A stretch of 64,000 nucleotides of DNA from Nannocystis punicea (GTDB lineage: Bacteria > Myxococcota_A > Polyangia > Nannocystales > Nannocystaceae), in NCBI RefSeq assembly GCF_026965555.1, contig NZ_CP114040.1:4030001-4094000 (forward strand), given 5' to 3'. Position numbers and translations under genes: made by a program. The notes below the pieces were generated by a model, which had not been told where the DNA came from, ran no database searches, and worked only from the letters and a program-made list of their open reading frames with translations. Numbering within the stretch: the first letter of the stretch is position 1; every line of letters starts with the position of its first letter. This document shows, piece by piece, positions 15,946 to 24,168 of this stretch.

Positions 15946-16817
15946 GGCCGCTCCGCGAGCAGGCGGTCTTGCAAGATCTCCGCGGCCCGCGCCATGCCTT
16001 CCCCTGTGCTGGCGAGCGCGCGTCCGGGCACCGCGACGATCCGCCCGTCGCGCGCGGCCGCGGTCGCGCGCACCCCGGGCAGCGCGGCCACGGCCGCCTC
16101 GGCGGCGCGGCAGGCCGGGTCGTCGGGCTCGGGCGCGGGGCAGCCGGTGACGATCACCGGCGGGTCCCACGAGACCATCAGCTCCAGGGCCACAGGGACA
16201 TGTCCTTCGAGACCTTTCTCTTTGGCCATGTTCGAAAGGCCAGCCACCTCGGCGACGTCGTCGAAGCTGGTGCCGCCGGCCGCCGCGTGGCCGTCGGCCC
16301 AGCTGACCGCCGCCAGGGAGGCGGCGGGCCGGCGCGCGGCGAGGCGGGCGAGGCGGGCGTCGAGGTCGCTTAGCAGGCGCTCGCCGGCGGCCGGGTCCTC
16401 GACCACCGCGGCGAGCCGGCGCACGTGCGCGCGGTAGTCGGCGAAGCCGGTGAAGCGGGTGAACTCGAGCAGGCGGACGCCGTGGCTCGACAGCAGCTCG
16501 CGCACCTCGGGCGAGGTGAAGCTGGCGATGATCGCCAGGTCGGGCTCCAGCGCCAGCAGCCCCTCGGAGGTGAGTGCGCGGCGCGGGACCGCGGGCGGCC
16601 ACACGCCGGCGACCCCGGAGTAGCGGGGGTCGTCGGCAAGCGAGCTGACGCCGACCACGCGGGCCTGCGCCGCCGGGCCGAGCGCCCACAGCACCTCGTC
16701 GGCGAGGATCGTCTGCGAGACGATCCGCCGTGCGGGCGCGTCGCCGGCCTCGCGCGCCGGCGCGGGTGCACCTGTACAAGCAGACAGGGCGAAAAGGACA
16801 GCGAGGCCGCGCGCCAC
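15942..16817 (-). CDS. btuF: Cobalamin-binding periplasmic protein BtuF, lipoprotein
   Basis: 291 residues from GTG 16817; a lipobox ALSAC gives Cys 14. Class III solute-binding protein: RIVSQTILADEVLWALGP, RVVGVSSLADDPRYSG, EGLLALEPDLAIIASFTSPEV and FTGFADYRAHVRRLA, with a C-terminal PVIVTGCPAPEP. It would carry B12 to BtuCD. Its stop overlaps the btuC start. The lipobox is followed by a translated box array and a five-box array is translated in the second lobe, so the protein carries repeat-derived segments (LSNMAKEKGLEGHVPVAL) not expected in the family. Confidence 0.88.
   Translation of the reverse strand: MARGLAVLFALSACTGAPAPAREAGDAPARRIVSQTILADEVLWALGPAAQARVVGVSSLADDPRYSGVAGVWPPAVPRRALTSEGLLALEPDLAIIASFTSPEVRELLSSHGVRLLEFTRFTGFADYRAHVRRLAAVVEDPAAGERLLSDLDARLARLAARRPAASLAAVSWADGHAAAGGTSFDDVAEVAGLSNMAKEKGLEGHVPVALELMVSWDPPVIVTGCPAPEPDDPACRAAEAAVAALPGVRATAAARDGRIVAVPGRALASTGEGMARAAEILQDRLLAERP
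16184..16245. repeat. Box array, 5 boxes, inside btuF
   Basis: Boxes ccaggg (16184), acatgt (16198), accttt (16212), ccatgt (16226), ccagcc (16240), each 14 nt apart. Translated as an insert-like segment in BtuF between GLSNMAKE and HVPVAL. Confidence 0.75.
16770..16803. repeat. Box array, 3 boxes, in btuF signal
   Basis: Boxes acctgt (16770), acaggg (16784), acagcg (16798); covers the signal core and lipobox of BtuF. Confidence 0.7.
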
Positions 16818-16941
16818 CGCGGGCAGTCTAGTGTCGCGCGGGCGGCATTTCGACCCCTTTTCGCCCGGCGTGACGCGAGCGCACGCGCGGCCTCGCGGGA
16901 CCGTGTGCACGGGAGAACTCGTGGGCGCGGCGGGCATGGCG

Positions 16942-18162
16942 TCAGGGGATCGCCACCGCGGCGTACGGGGCGAGGCCGAGCGCGAGCGGGGCGCCGGGCA
17001 GCTGGGTCGGCGGGCTCTGGCGCAGGTCCCACGCGCGCAGGCCCGAGGCTCCGTGGGCGCGGTCGCCGAAGTAGAGGACGTCGCCGACCACCTCGAGGCT
17101 CTGCTCGACCGACTGCAGGCCGGCCGCGATCTCCACCAGCGGCTCGTCGCGGTCGAGGGCGGCGCGGAAGAGCGCCAGCTCGCTGAAGTCGACGCGGTAG
17201 GCCGCGAGGTAGATGTCGACCTCGCCGGGCCCGAGGTCGAACGCCTGCGGCTGGCGGTAGTCGGTCAGGCCGGCGGCCTGCAGGCGGGTGTCGGCGACCG
17301 CCCACTCGGATGTCCCGGAGGACAGGTCGACGCGCTCGAGCCCGGTGGTCAGGACCAGGGCGGTGCGGCCCGAGGCGTCGGCGGGGTCGAGGCGGAGCTG
17401 CCGGGCCCACGCGCCGCGCAGCGCCAGACCCTGGGCGCCCGGAGCCGCGGGCTCGAGGTCGTGGACCGCGCCGCTCGCCAGGTCGACGGCCGCCAGGCGC
17501 GCGTGCGGCTCGTTCGGCACCAGGCCGGCGTTCTGGTCGACGCGGTCGACTGCGACGAACAGCACGTCGCCGCACAGCAGGAGGTCGGAGGCCTCGGGGT
17601 TGCCGTCGGCGTCGGCCAGCGGGGACAGATCGATGCGCCCGGTGAGCGCGGGAGCTGTCCCATCGGCCAGGTCCCACACCTGCACCTCGGGGGCGCCGAA
17701 CAGGCTGACGTAGCCGCGGCCGTCGGCGCCGACCACCAGCGCGTGCGGGTTGGCGCTGACGACCGCGGGATCCTCGGCGACGATCGCCCGCTGGGCCAGC
17801 AGGCGGAAGCCGTCGTCGGGGTCGAGCACGTCGAGCGCGTCGAGGCCGTAGCGGTGCAGCACGTAGGCGACGCCGTCGTAGTAGAACGGCTTGGCGTCGG
17901 TGCTGCCGACGGCGACGTCGGCGCTGGCGGTGAAGCCGTCGAGCGCGACGGTGCTGACCCCGCCCGTGGCGAAGTCGGTGGTGGTCATGAGCAGGCGGGT
18001 CGGCGCGGCCGCCTCGCCGACGCAGGCGCCGACCTCGCGCGGCCAGCCGGCGATCGGGGTCGGCGCGTCCGAGGCCGGCGGCAGCTCCTCGGCCGGCGCG
18101 CCGCCGACGTCGCAGGCCGCGACGACCAGCGCGAAAGTACAGGTGCGAACGGACATGTTCAT
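16942..18162 (-). CDS. Beta-propeller-like lipoprotein of the cobalamin operon (second copy)
   Basis: About 406 residues; start chosen at ATG 18162 (another ATG at 18156) with lipobox LVVAAC. Repeated short strands such as HRYGLDALDVLDPDDG, APEVQVWDLADGTAP and LAAVDLASG look like YncE-type propeller blades. Close paralogue of the gene upstream: both contain DLSP(L/F)ADADG and SGTSEWAV. The operon is riboswitch-controlled and lies between a TonB receptor and BtuF, so it is likely a surface or periplasmic B12-capture lipoprotein, similar in idea to Bacteroides BtuG (a propeller). No sequence match to BtuG was tested. A four-box array spans the start codon. Confidence 0.75.
   Translation of the reverse strand: MNMSVRTCTFALVVAACDVGGAPAEELPPASDAPTPIAGWPREVGACVGEAAAPTRLLMTTTDFATGGVSTVALDGFTASADVAVGSTDAKPFYYDGVAYVLHRYGLDALDVLDPDDGFRLLAQRAIVAEDPAVVSANPHALVVGADGRGYVSLFGAPEVQVWDLADGTAPALTGRIDLSPLADADGNPEASDLLLCGDVLFVAVDRVDQNAGLVPNEPHARLAAVDLASGAVHDLEPAAPGAQGLALRGAWARQLRLDPADASGRTALVLTTGLERVDLSSGTSEWAVADTRLQAAGLTDYRQPQAFDLGPGEVDIYLAAYRVDFSELALFRAALDRDEPLVEIAAGLQSVEQSLEVVGDVLYFGDRAHGASGLRAWDLRQSPPTQLPGAPLALGLAPYAAVAIP
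17308..17327. repeat. Box array, 2 boxes, in second propeller lipoprotein
   Basis: Boxes ggatgt (17308) and acaggt (17322), spacer cccggagg. It falls at the same protein position (before TSEWAV) as the array at 18539 in the paralogue. Confidence 0.8.
17653..17672. repeat. Box array, 2 boxes, in second propeller lipoprotein
   Basis: Boxes agctgt (17653) and ccaggt (17667), spacer cccatcgg. Confidence 0.65.
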
Positions 18163-18186
18163 GGAGACCTGTCTCTCAGGGCATGG
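18139..18186. repeat. Box array, 4 boxes, across a gene junction
   Basis: Boxes acaggt (18139), acatgt (18153), acctgt (18167), gcatgg (18181). It runs from the 3' end of the first propeller gene through the 13-nt gap and the start codon into the signal sequence of the second. Confidence 0.85.
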
Positions 18187-19417
18187 GGATGAAGGTCCAG
18201 GGCGCGACCGCGGTCTTGAGGCCGTCGGCCTGCGTCTCGGCGCCGGTGGAGACGTCGTAGACGCGGACGCCCGGCTCGGCGGGGTCGGCGTCGCCGATCC
18301 ACAGGCGGCCGTCGAGCTGCTCGAGCATCTTCTCGCCGGACTGCAGGCCCTCGACCACCTTGACCGGCGCGGCCGGCTCGCCGCCGTCGAGGCCGACCTG
18401 GAACACGGCGGCGGCCGGGAACTCGCCGTCGGTGGCGGTGAGGAAGATCGAGGCGCCGTCGGGCGCGAGCGCGAACGCCTGCGGGTCGAAGCCGTCGATG
18501 CCGGCCTCCGCCAGCACCTCGGGCGCGACCGCCCACTCGGATGTCCCACGGGACAGGTCGACGCGCTCGACGCCGGAGGTCAAGACCAGCGCGGTGTGGC
18601 CGCTGGCGTCGGCCGGGTCGCGGCGGAACTGCTTGGGGTAGGGGCCGAGCAGGGCGATGCCCTGGGCGCCGTCGGTCGCCTCGTCGAGGTCGAGGACGGC
18701 GCGGCCGGCGAGGTCGACGGCGACGAGGTAGCTCTTGTCGACCGGGGCGAAGTCGACGAGCCGCTGGACGCCGACGAACAGGACCCCGCCGCAGGCGAGC
18801 GCGACCCCGGCCTCGGGGCTGCCGTCGGCGTCGGCGAACGGCGAGAGGTCGATCTCGCCCTGCAGCCAGGCCGACGACTCGGCGGCGGAGAAGTCGTAGA
18901 TCTGGACCGCCGGCGCGGCGAACAGCGGCACGTAGGCGAGGCCGTCGGCGGCGAAGGTGACGCCCTGCGGGTTGGGATCGTCCGAGGCGGGGTGGGTGAC
19001 GTCGACCGAGCCGCGCTGCAGCCACTCGCCGGCGCGGTCGACCACGTCGATGCGGTTGAGGCCGAAGCGGTGGACCATGACCAGCCAGTCGGCGGTCGCG
19101 CCGAGGACGGTGTCGGTGGTCGCAGGCAGGATGTCGGCGGTGACCTGCATGTCGCCCATGGCGACGCGCCCGAGGCCCGCGGGGGCGACGAAGTCGTTGG
19201 TCACCAGCGCCAGCTGTTCGGCGGTCTCGAGGCCGAAGTCGCAGGGGGCGTCGAGCTCGACGACGATCGGTGCCTCACCTGTCGTCGGGGACATGTCCGT
19301 GGTGCCATGTCCTTCGGTGTCGGTGCCGGTGTCGGTGTCGCCGGCGGTGTCGCCGCTGGACGGGTTGCAGGCGGCGAGGGCGAGGGCGGTGGTGAGGAGG
19401 GCGGGGCGGCTGATCAT
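18176..19417 (-). CDS. Beta-propeller-like lipoprotein of the cobalamin operon (first copy)
   Basis: 413 residues from ATG 19417, overlapping the receptor stop as ATGA. Lipobox LALAAC gives Cys 17, followed by a Thr/Asp/Gly-rich spacer typical of surface lipoproteins here. The mature part has blade-like strands (HRFGLNRIDVVDRAGEW, APAVQIYDFSAAESS, KSYLVAVDLAGRAVLDLD) matching the paralogue downstream. Translational coupling to the receptor supports a partner role in cobalamin capture, perhaps as a lid on the receptor in the manner of BtuG on Bacteroides BtuB. That role is inferred from context and fold pattern only. Confidence 0.78.
   Translation of the reverse strand: MISRPALLTTALALAACNPSSGDTAGDTDTGTDTEGHGTTDMSPTTGEAPIVVELDAPCDFGLETAEQLALVTNDFVAPAGLGRVAMGDMQVTADILPATTDTVLGATADWLVMVHRFGLNRIDVVDRAGEWLQRGSVDVTHPASDDPNPQGVTFAADGLAYVPLFAAPAVQIYDFSAAESSAWLQGEIDLSPFADADGSPEAGVALACGGVLFVGVQRLVDFAPVDKSYLVAVDLAGRAVLDLDEATDGAQGIALLGPYPKQFRRDPADASGHTALVLTSGVERVDLSRGTSEWAVAPEVLAEAGIDGFDPQAFALAPDGASIFLTATDGEFPAAAVFQVGLDGGEPAAPVKVVEGLQSGEKMLEQLDGRLWIGDADPAEPGVRVYDVSTGAETQADGLKTAVAPWTFIPMP
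18539..18558. repeat. Box array, 2 boxes, in first propeller lipoprotein
   Basis: Boxes ggatgt (18539) and acaggt (18553), spacer cccacggg. Same boxes as at 17308, different spacer. Confidence 0.8.
19277..19310. repeat. Box array, 3 boxes, in first propeller lipoprotein linker
   Basis: Boxes acctgt (19277), acatgt (19291), ccatgt (19305); codes part of the Thr/Gly-rich linker behind the lipobox. Confidence 0.8.
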
Positions 19418-20202
19418 GACGGTCTCTCGGTGGTTCGCGGGCGGCGCGGCGGCTGGAGATCGACGCGCAGGGTGGTCCAGAGGCTGGTGCCGGGGAGCGG
19501 GAAGAAGAAGAAGTCGCTGATCGGGACGGTCACCGGGGCGCTGCCGGCGACCGGCGGCTGCCAGGTAGCGACGCGCGCGCCGAGCAGGTTGCGGACCTCG
19601 AGGGCGAGGTGGATCCGCGCGAGCAGGTGCAGCTCGAGGAAGGCGCCGACGAGGGTGCGCGCGGGGACCTCGAAGCGGCCGCTCGGGTCGAGGAAGGTGC
19701 GCGCGGCGTGCTCGAAGGTGGCGCCGAGGCGCGGGATGAACTCGCGGCCGCGCAGGTCGTAGGCGTGGCCGGCGGCGACCTGCACGAACAGCTCGTGGCG
19801 CGGCCTGCCGGGCAGCGGCTGACCCCGCATCGACGGCTCGGCGCTGCCGTTGCGGGTGGCCAAGAGGGTGTAGTTGCCGCGCAGCTCGAGGTCGCCGTCC
19901 AGGAGGCGCAGCGCCGCGGCGGTCTCGAGGCCGGCGACGCGGGCGCGATCGAGGTTGGTCGGGCGCAGGTACGGGCCGGTCTGCGTCCACGCGATCAGGT
20001 CCTCGGACCAGGTGACGAACCCGGCCGCGTGGGCATAGAGGCTGGTGCGCCCGCGCGGCGTGCTGACGACGAGGCCGCCGTCGAGGCCGGTGCCGCGCTC
20101 GGGCCTCAGGCCCTCGTTGCCGACGGCGTAGCCGCGATCGCCGAACAGCTCGACGAGGGTCGGCGGCCGGAAGTAGCGGCCGGCGCTGGCGCGCAGGCTG
20201 AT

Positions 20203-20222
20203 ACCTGGCCGAAGAGACAGGC
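20203..20222. repeat. Box array, 2 boxes, in receptor barrel
   Basis: Boxes acctgg (20203) and acaggc (20217), spacer ccgaagag; codes MRLSLRPG region of the second frame. Confidence 0.6.
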
Positions 20223-20652
20223 GCATCCCGAGCCGCGGCGAGACGCCGACGCTGGTGTGGTCGCGGCCCTCGTCGCTCTGCTCGCCCTGGCCGGCCGGGA
20301 CGGCGAAGGCGCTGCGCAGGACGTCGAGGCGCACCGCCGGGGCCAGCTGCAGGCGCCCGCCGAGCAGCCGCTGGTCGAGCTCGAGGCCGAGGCCGCCGGC
20401 GATCCGCCTGCGGTCGGCGTCGCCGGTCGCCCCGAGCGGGCCGGTCGAGGCGGCGCGCTCGTCGACGCGGACGAGCTCGCCGCGGACGTCGCCGACCAGG
20501 CCGATCTCGGCGCCGCGCCAGACCGTCACGCGGCCGCGCGGCGAGGCGTAGAGGTCGAGCGCGCGCGTGCGCTGGTCGTCGCGGGCGAGGCCGATCTCCC
20601 CGGCCGGATCGCGGAAGCGGACCTGCTCCGCGAGGACGCCGAACACGCCTCG

Positions 20653-20672
20653 ATATGTCCTTTAGACCAGGT
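20653..20672. repeat. Box array, 2 boxes, at the receptor frameshift
   Basis: Boxes atatgt (20653) and ccaggt (20667), spacer cctttaga. In the upstream frame it codes TWSKGHI; in the downstream frame it contains a TAA stop. Confidence 0.8.
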
Positions 20673-20978
20673 CCGGCGGACCCTCGCGACCGTCCGCGCC
20701 GACACCGTCCCCAGCCGGGTGCGCCGCGCCTGGGCCCCGGTCGCCATGCTCGGCACGCCCTGCTCCTTGACGAACACCAGCTCCTGCACGCTGTAGCGCA
20801 GGCCGCCGACGCGGCCGTGAACGGCCACCTGGGTCAGGGCGCGGTCGTAGCCGTTGTTGAGCCGGCGATCGAGGCGGTCGTCGCTCGGGTCGAGCGGGGT
20901 CTCGCCGATGTTGTGGAACAGGAAGTCGCCGGCCGCGCCGGTGTAGCCGGCGCGCAGGTCGAGGCAGTGCGCCGGCGC

Positions 20979-21026
20979 AGATGTTTTTGGGGACATGCTT
21001 GATTGGACATGTCTCGAAGACCTGGA
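20979..21026. repeat. Box array, 3-4 boxes, in receptor loop
   Basis: Boxes agatgt (20979), acatgc (20993), acatgt (21007) and a weaker cctgga (21021). Translated in frame as RSSRHVQSSMSPKTSAPAH, an out-of-character segment between two barrel strands. Confidence 0.85.
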
Positions 21027-21796
21027 TCGCAGCGGCACGCTGGCGCCGACGCGGGCCTCGCGGGCGGCGAACGAGCCGGCGCCGACGACTGCGCGCAGGC
21101 GCGGGGCAGGGTCGCAGCGGAGGTCGGAGCCGAGGTCGACCGCGCCGCCGAGCGCGGCCCCGCCGTAGGCGATCGGGACCAGGCCGCGGTAGATCGTGAC
21201 CGCGCCGAGGGCGTCGAGCGGCAGATCGGCGAGGTTGACGACGCCGCCGCTGCCGGCCGACAGCGGCACGCCGTCGAGGAACAGCGCGACCTGCTGCGCC
21301 GACGAGCCGCGCAGCGACAGCGCCGAGTACTGCCCGAGCCCGCCGAGGCTGCGCACCGTGGCGCCGGCGCTGCGCGCGAGGATCTCCGGCAAGCCGTCGG
21401 CCGACCGCGCGCCGCGCTCGGCGGCCAGCTCGATCGCGGTGTGAAACCCCGGCCGCTGGGCGTCGAGGCGGCGCTGGGCGTCGAGGCCGTCGCCGTGTCC
21501 GGCGCGCACGACGGTGCGGTAGGGCCCGGCGAGGCCGCGACGGGGACGAGAGGCCGGCTCGGTGCGCGTCGGTTGCGGCGAGGCGTCGAGCGCAGGCGCA
21601 GAGCTCGAGTCACTGCGCCGCGCGAGGCGATCGGCCTCGTCGGTCGCAGGCGCGCGGGAGGGCAGCGCGCGAGCCGTCGGCGGACGCGCAGCGGCGCTCG
21701 GGATGACGACGAGCGCGGCGACGACGGCACGAACGAGGCCGCGGAGGCCCGGTATGAAGGGGGCGAGGGCGATGGCGAGTGACTCCCGTCTCACCA

Positions 21797-21817
21797 GGCT
21801 CTCGAGGGTCGAGAGCC
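21797..21817. other. Perfect 9-bp hairpin just upstream of the receptor start codon
   Basis: Arms ggctctcga and tcgagagcc with a ggg loop (plus-strand reading). It ends 2 nt before the GTG at 21794 and covers where a ribosome site should be, so it could hide the start until the riboswitch refolds. No T-run follows, so a terminator is unlikely. Confidence 0.6.
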
Positions 21818-21899
21818 GTCACGGCCGGAGCCGTGCGTGCGATCGCAGGAGCGGGGCCACGCCGAGCGCGCCCGAGGTCGAACTCCCGCGACCTCCCGC

Positions 21900-21920
21900 C
21901 GCGCGCCGATGCGGCGCGCG
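21900..21920. other. 9-bp hairpin between riboswitch and receptor start
   Basis: Arms cgcgcgccg and cggcgcgcg around an atg loop, about 10 bases downstream of the riboswitch 3' end. A candidate part of the expression platform; there is no T-run. Confidence 0.5.
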
Positions 21921-21929
21921 CGGACGTGG

Positions 21930-22108
21930 CACACGGCAGGTCTCCTGGCTCACGGGTCATCCTCGACCGGCGCCTTCCCACGGCCCATGGCCGCAGTGGT
22001 CCCCATGCGGGGTCGCCGGTCTCGTCGCCGTTTACAGTGGCGGGAGCCGCATCGGACTGGGTGTCGTCGACGTGAGTCGAAACACCGCACCGATTTCCCT
22101 CTTCGAAC
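21930..22108 (-). promoter_or_regulatory. Cobalamin (AdoCbl) riboswitch
   Basis: Read on the minus strand, the aptamer's conserved blocks appear in order: GGGAAATCGGTGC (near 22099-22087), GCGGCTCCCGCCACTGTAA (22050-22032), CCACTG (21999-21994) and GGGAAGG (21979-21973), then AGCCAGGAGACCTGCC (21950-21935), the B12-box core. Spacing agrees with the family. The next gene is the TonB receptor 136 nt downstream, so high cobalamin should repress the receptor, both propeller lipoproteins, btuF and btuC. Ends are approximate. Confidence 0.95.
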
Positions 22109-22325
22109 CGGGCTGGAGATCCAGCCCGACCGCGTGCGTGGATGGCTTGTCAAGCAGCGCGCCTCGGACCCGTTTCCGGCGAGGCGAGGGCCTTACTGCG
22201 CTTTCGGGCGCGCGATTGTCAACGGAGCGATCGCGCGCTGACTCACACATGCCGCACGCGCTTTCCCCGATTTGTCAGGGTTTTGCGAGTTGAGAGGCCA
22301 ATAAAAAAAACGTAAGTTCCGAAAC
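22109..22325. other. Divergent promoter region
   Basis: Between the riboswitch (minus) and the metalloprotease gene (plus). It should hold both promoters. An A-rich stretch (about 22300-22310) lies 15-25 bases before the protease start; no clear -35/-10 pair is seen. Confidence 0.45.
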
Positions 22326-23978
22326 ATGCTGCGCTCCTACATCGCCCTCGCGCCTCTCCTCTGCCTGTCGGTCGCGTCCGCGTGTTCGATCGACGTGAAC
22401 ATCTCGGGTACGGAAGGACCCGACACGGGCGTCTTGAGCGCCACCGACACCGACGCCGACCCGACCAGCGGCACGACCGCCGAGCCGACCACGGGCGAGC
22501 CGTTCGAGGCGTTCCCGGCGCGCGGGGGGATCGTCATCGACCGCGTCGAGGCCAACTCGGGCGTGGCCGTGGCGATCGGGAAGGACGGCGCCGAGGTGGG
22601 CGGGGCCGATCGCGTGGCCTACCTGCCGGCGCGGCGCGACACCCTGATCCGCGCCTACGTCAAGCTGCCCGAGGACTGGGTGCCGCGCGAGCTCGAGGCC
22701 CAGCTGAAGCTCAGCGGCGGCGGCGTCGACAAGGTCTACACGGCCAAGATGCTGGTCGAGAACGACTCCCGCGACTCGGACCTCACCAGCACCTTCTCGT
22801 TCGGCGTCAAGGCGGAGCACGTCCAACCTGGCCTCAAGTACAGCATCACTTTGTGGGAGACGGCGCCTGGCGCGGAGGACATGCCCGAGGGCGACGTGCC
22901 GCCGCAGTCGCCGCACAGCGGCAACGCCTTCGTCGGCATCGAGGACGCGATCGCCAACATGCGCGTCGTCCTCGTGCCGGTCGCCTACGACTTCGGCGGC
23001 TGCCAGGCGACGGTGGACGGCGCCGCGATCGAGGGCAAGTTCAAGCAGGCGCTGTTCCAGCAGAACGCGCTCGAGTCGCTCGACTTCACCGTCCACGAGC
23101 CGTACCCGGTGACCTTCGACATGACGCAGTACCAGGGTCTGTCGCGGCTCGTCAGCGAGATGAGCCAGCTGCGCACCGCCGAGGGCGCCGACCCGAACGT
23201 CTACTACTACGGCATCTTCGACAACTGCGGCGAGTGCATCGGCGGCGGCGACGGCATCGCCACCGGCTGCACCGTCGGCCTCGCCGCCGACATCACCGGG
23301 CCGGACAAGTCGGACGCCTCGCGTCGCGCGGCCGCGGGTCAGATGACGGGCAAGCCCGAGGACACCTTCGTCCACGAGATCGGCCACACCCAGGGCCGGC
23401 GCCACATCGAGTGCCCCGGCGGCAACTCGCAGGGCAACGACGGCACCTACCCGCACGCCAACGGCATCATCGGCGTGTGGGGCTTCGGCATCCAGGACAT
23501 CCGCCTGCGTCACCCGAGCACGCACTCGGACTACATGAGCTACTGCGGCTCGACGTGGGTCTCCGACTGGCAGTGGAACAACACCTACCAGCGGATCCGG
23601 ACCCTCAGCGGGTGGGACCTCGAGGGCGCGCCTGCGCCGGGTCACGATCACCCGGGCGAGGGCGGCCTGCTGCTCGGCGCCATCGACGACGGCCAGCAGA
23701 TCTGGTGGACGGCGCCCGGCTCGCTCGGCGACGACGTCCCGCGCAGCGCCACCCACACCGTCGACTTCGAATTCGCCGACGGCACCATGCCGGTGGCCGC
23801 CCAGGTCAGCGTTCGTCCGCACGGCACCACCCTCAACATCGTCGCGCCGCTGCCGGCCGACTTCGATCAGCGGCAGCTTCAGGGGCTCACCTTGCGCGCG
23901 CCGGAGGGCGACAGCGCCGTCGAGCCGACCGCTGTCCGCTGGCTTCACCGCCCGGATCGCCTCAAGGCCGCCGAGTGA
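22326..23978 (+). CDS. Zinc metalloprotease lipoprotein (HExxHxxGRxH)
   Basis: 550 residues. Lipobox VASAC (Cys 20), then a Thr/Asp/Pro-rich linker. Residues 65-330 contain immunoglobulin-like strands and a paired-Cys region (GIFDNCGECIGGGDG). The active site HEIGHTQGRRH begins at His350: His350, Glu351, His354 and His360 form the zinc site and catalytic base, followed by SDYMSYCG, a Met-turn-like motif. This places it among metzincin-like exported peptidases; the exact MEROPS family is not clear. C-terminal residues 470-545 form another beta domain. It is transcribed divergently from the cobalamin operon and has no obvious ribosome site. Confidence 0.82.
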   Translation: MLRSYIALAPLLCLSVASACSIDVNISGTEGPDTGVLSATDTDADPTSGTTAEPTTGEPFEAFPARGGIVIDRVEANSGVAVAIGKDGAEVGGADRVAYLPARRDTLIRAYVKLPEDWVPRELEAQLKLSGGGVDKVYTAKMLVENDSRDSDLTSTFSFGVKAEHVQPGLKYSITLWETAPGAEDMPEGDVPPQSPHSGNAFVGIEDAIANMRVVLVPVAYDFGGCQATVDGAAIEGKFKQALFQQNALESLDFTVHEPYPVTFDMTQYQGLSRLVSEMSQLRTAEGADPNVYYYGIFDNCGECIGGGDGIATGCTVGLAADITGPDKSDASRRAAAGQMTGKPEDTFVHEIGHTQGRRHIECPGGNSQGNDGTYPHANGIIGVWGFGIQDIRLRHPSTHSDYMSYCGSTWVSDWQWNNTYQRIRTLSGWDLEGAPAPGHDHPGEGGLLLGAIDDGQQIWWTAPGSLGDDVPRSATHTVDFEFADGTMPVAAQVSVRPHGTTLNIVAPLPADFDQRQLQGLTLRAPEGDSAVEPTAVRWLHRPDRLKAAE

Positions 23979-24168
23979 GTCCGCGGGTGACCGGCCGCGC
24001 GGCGCAGGAGATCTACTCCGCGCGCGCGGTCGCGGCGCGCGGTCCGCTCGCTGCCCGCACGCCCGTCCGCGTCGGCGCGGGCAGTGATTTTCAGGCCGAC
24101 GACGCGCGGCCGCGCCGGCTATCCAGGGACCTGGACTTGGGTTAGCCTGGGCCGACTGGAGTAAGCGG

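Larger units (their letters stand above)
19414..21794 (-). pseudogene. btuB: TonB-dependent cobalamin receptor (BtuB-like), apparent frameshift
   Basis: Two frames join into one outer-membrane receptor. From GTG 21794 the first gives a signal peptide, a plug domain (EILARSAGATVRSLGGLGQYSALSLRGSSAQQVALFLDGVPL, GAVTIYRGLVPIAYGGAALGGAV) and the first barrel strands. After about 20670 coding shifts to another frame that gives the rest of the barrel (SLRPGISLRASAGRYFRPPTLVELFGDRG, GLETAAALRLLDG, IHLALEVRNLLGARVATW) and ends at 19414. The shift falls at the box array 20653-20672; in the second frame a TAA lies within that array. No TonB box was sought in detail. The cobalamin riboswitch upstream identifies the substrate. 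A sequencing error remains possible; otherwise the receptor is disrupted or phase-variable. Confidence 0.75.

Noticed and set aside
21900..21920. Rho-independent terminator for the riboswitch
   Set aside because: Good hairpin but no T-run on the transcript strand; listed only as a candidate expression-platform element.
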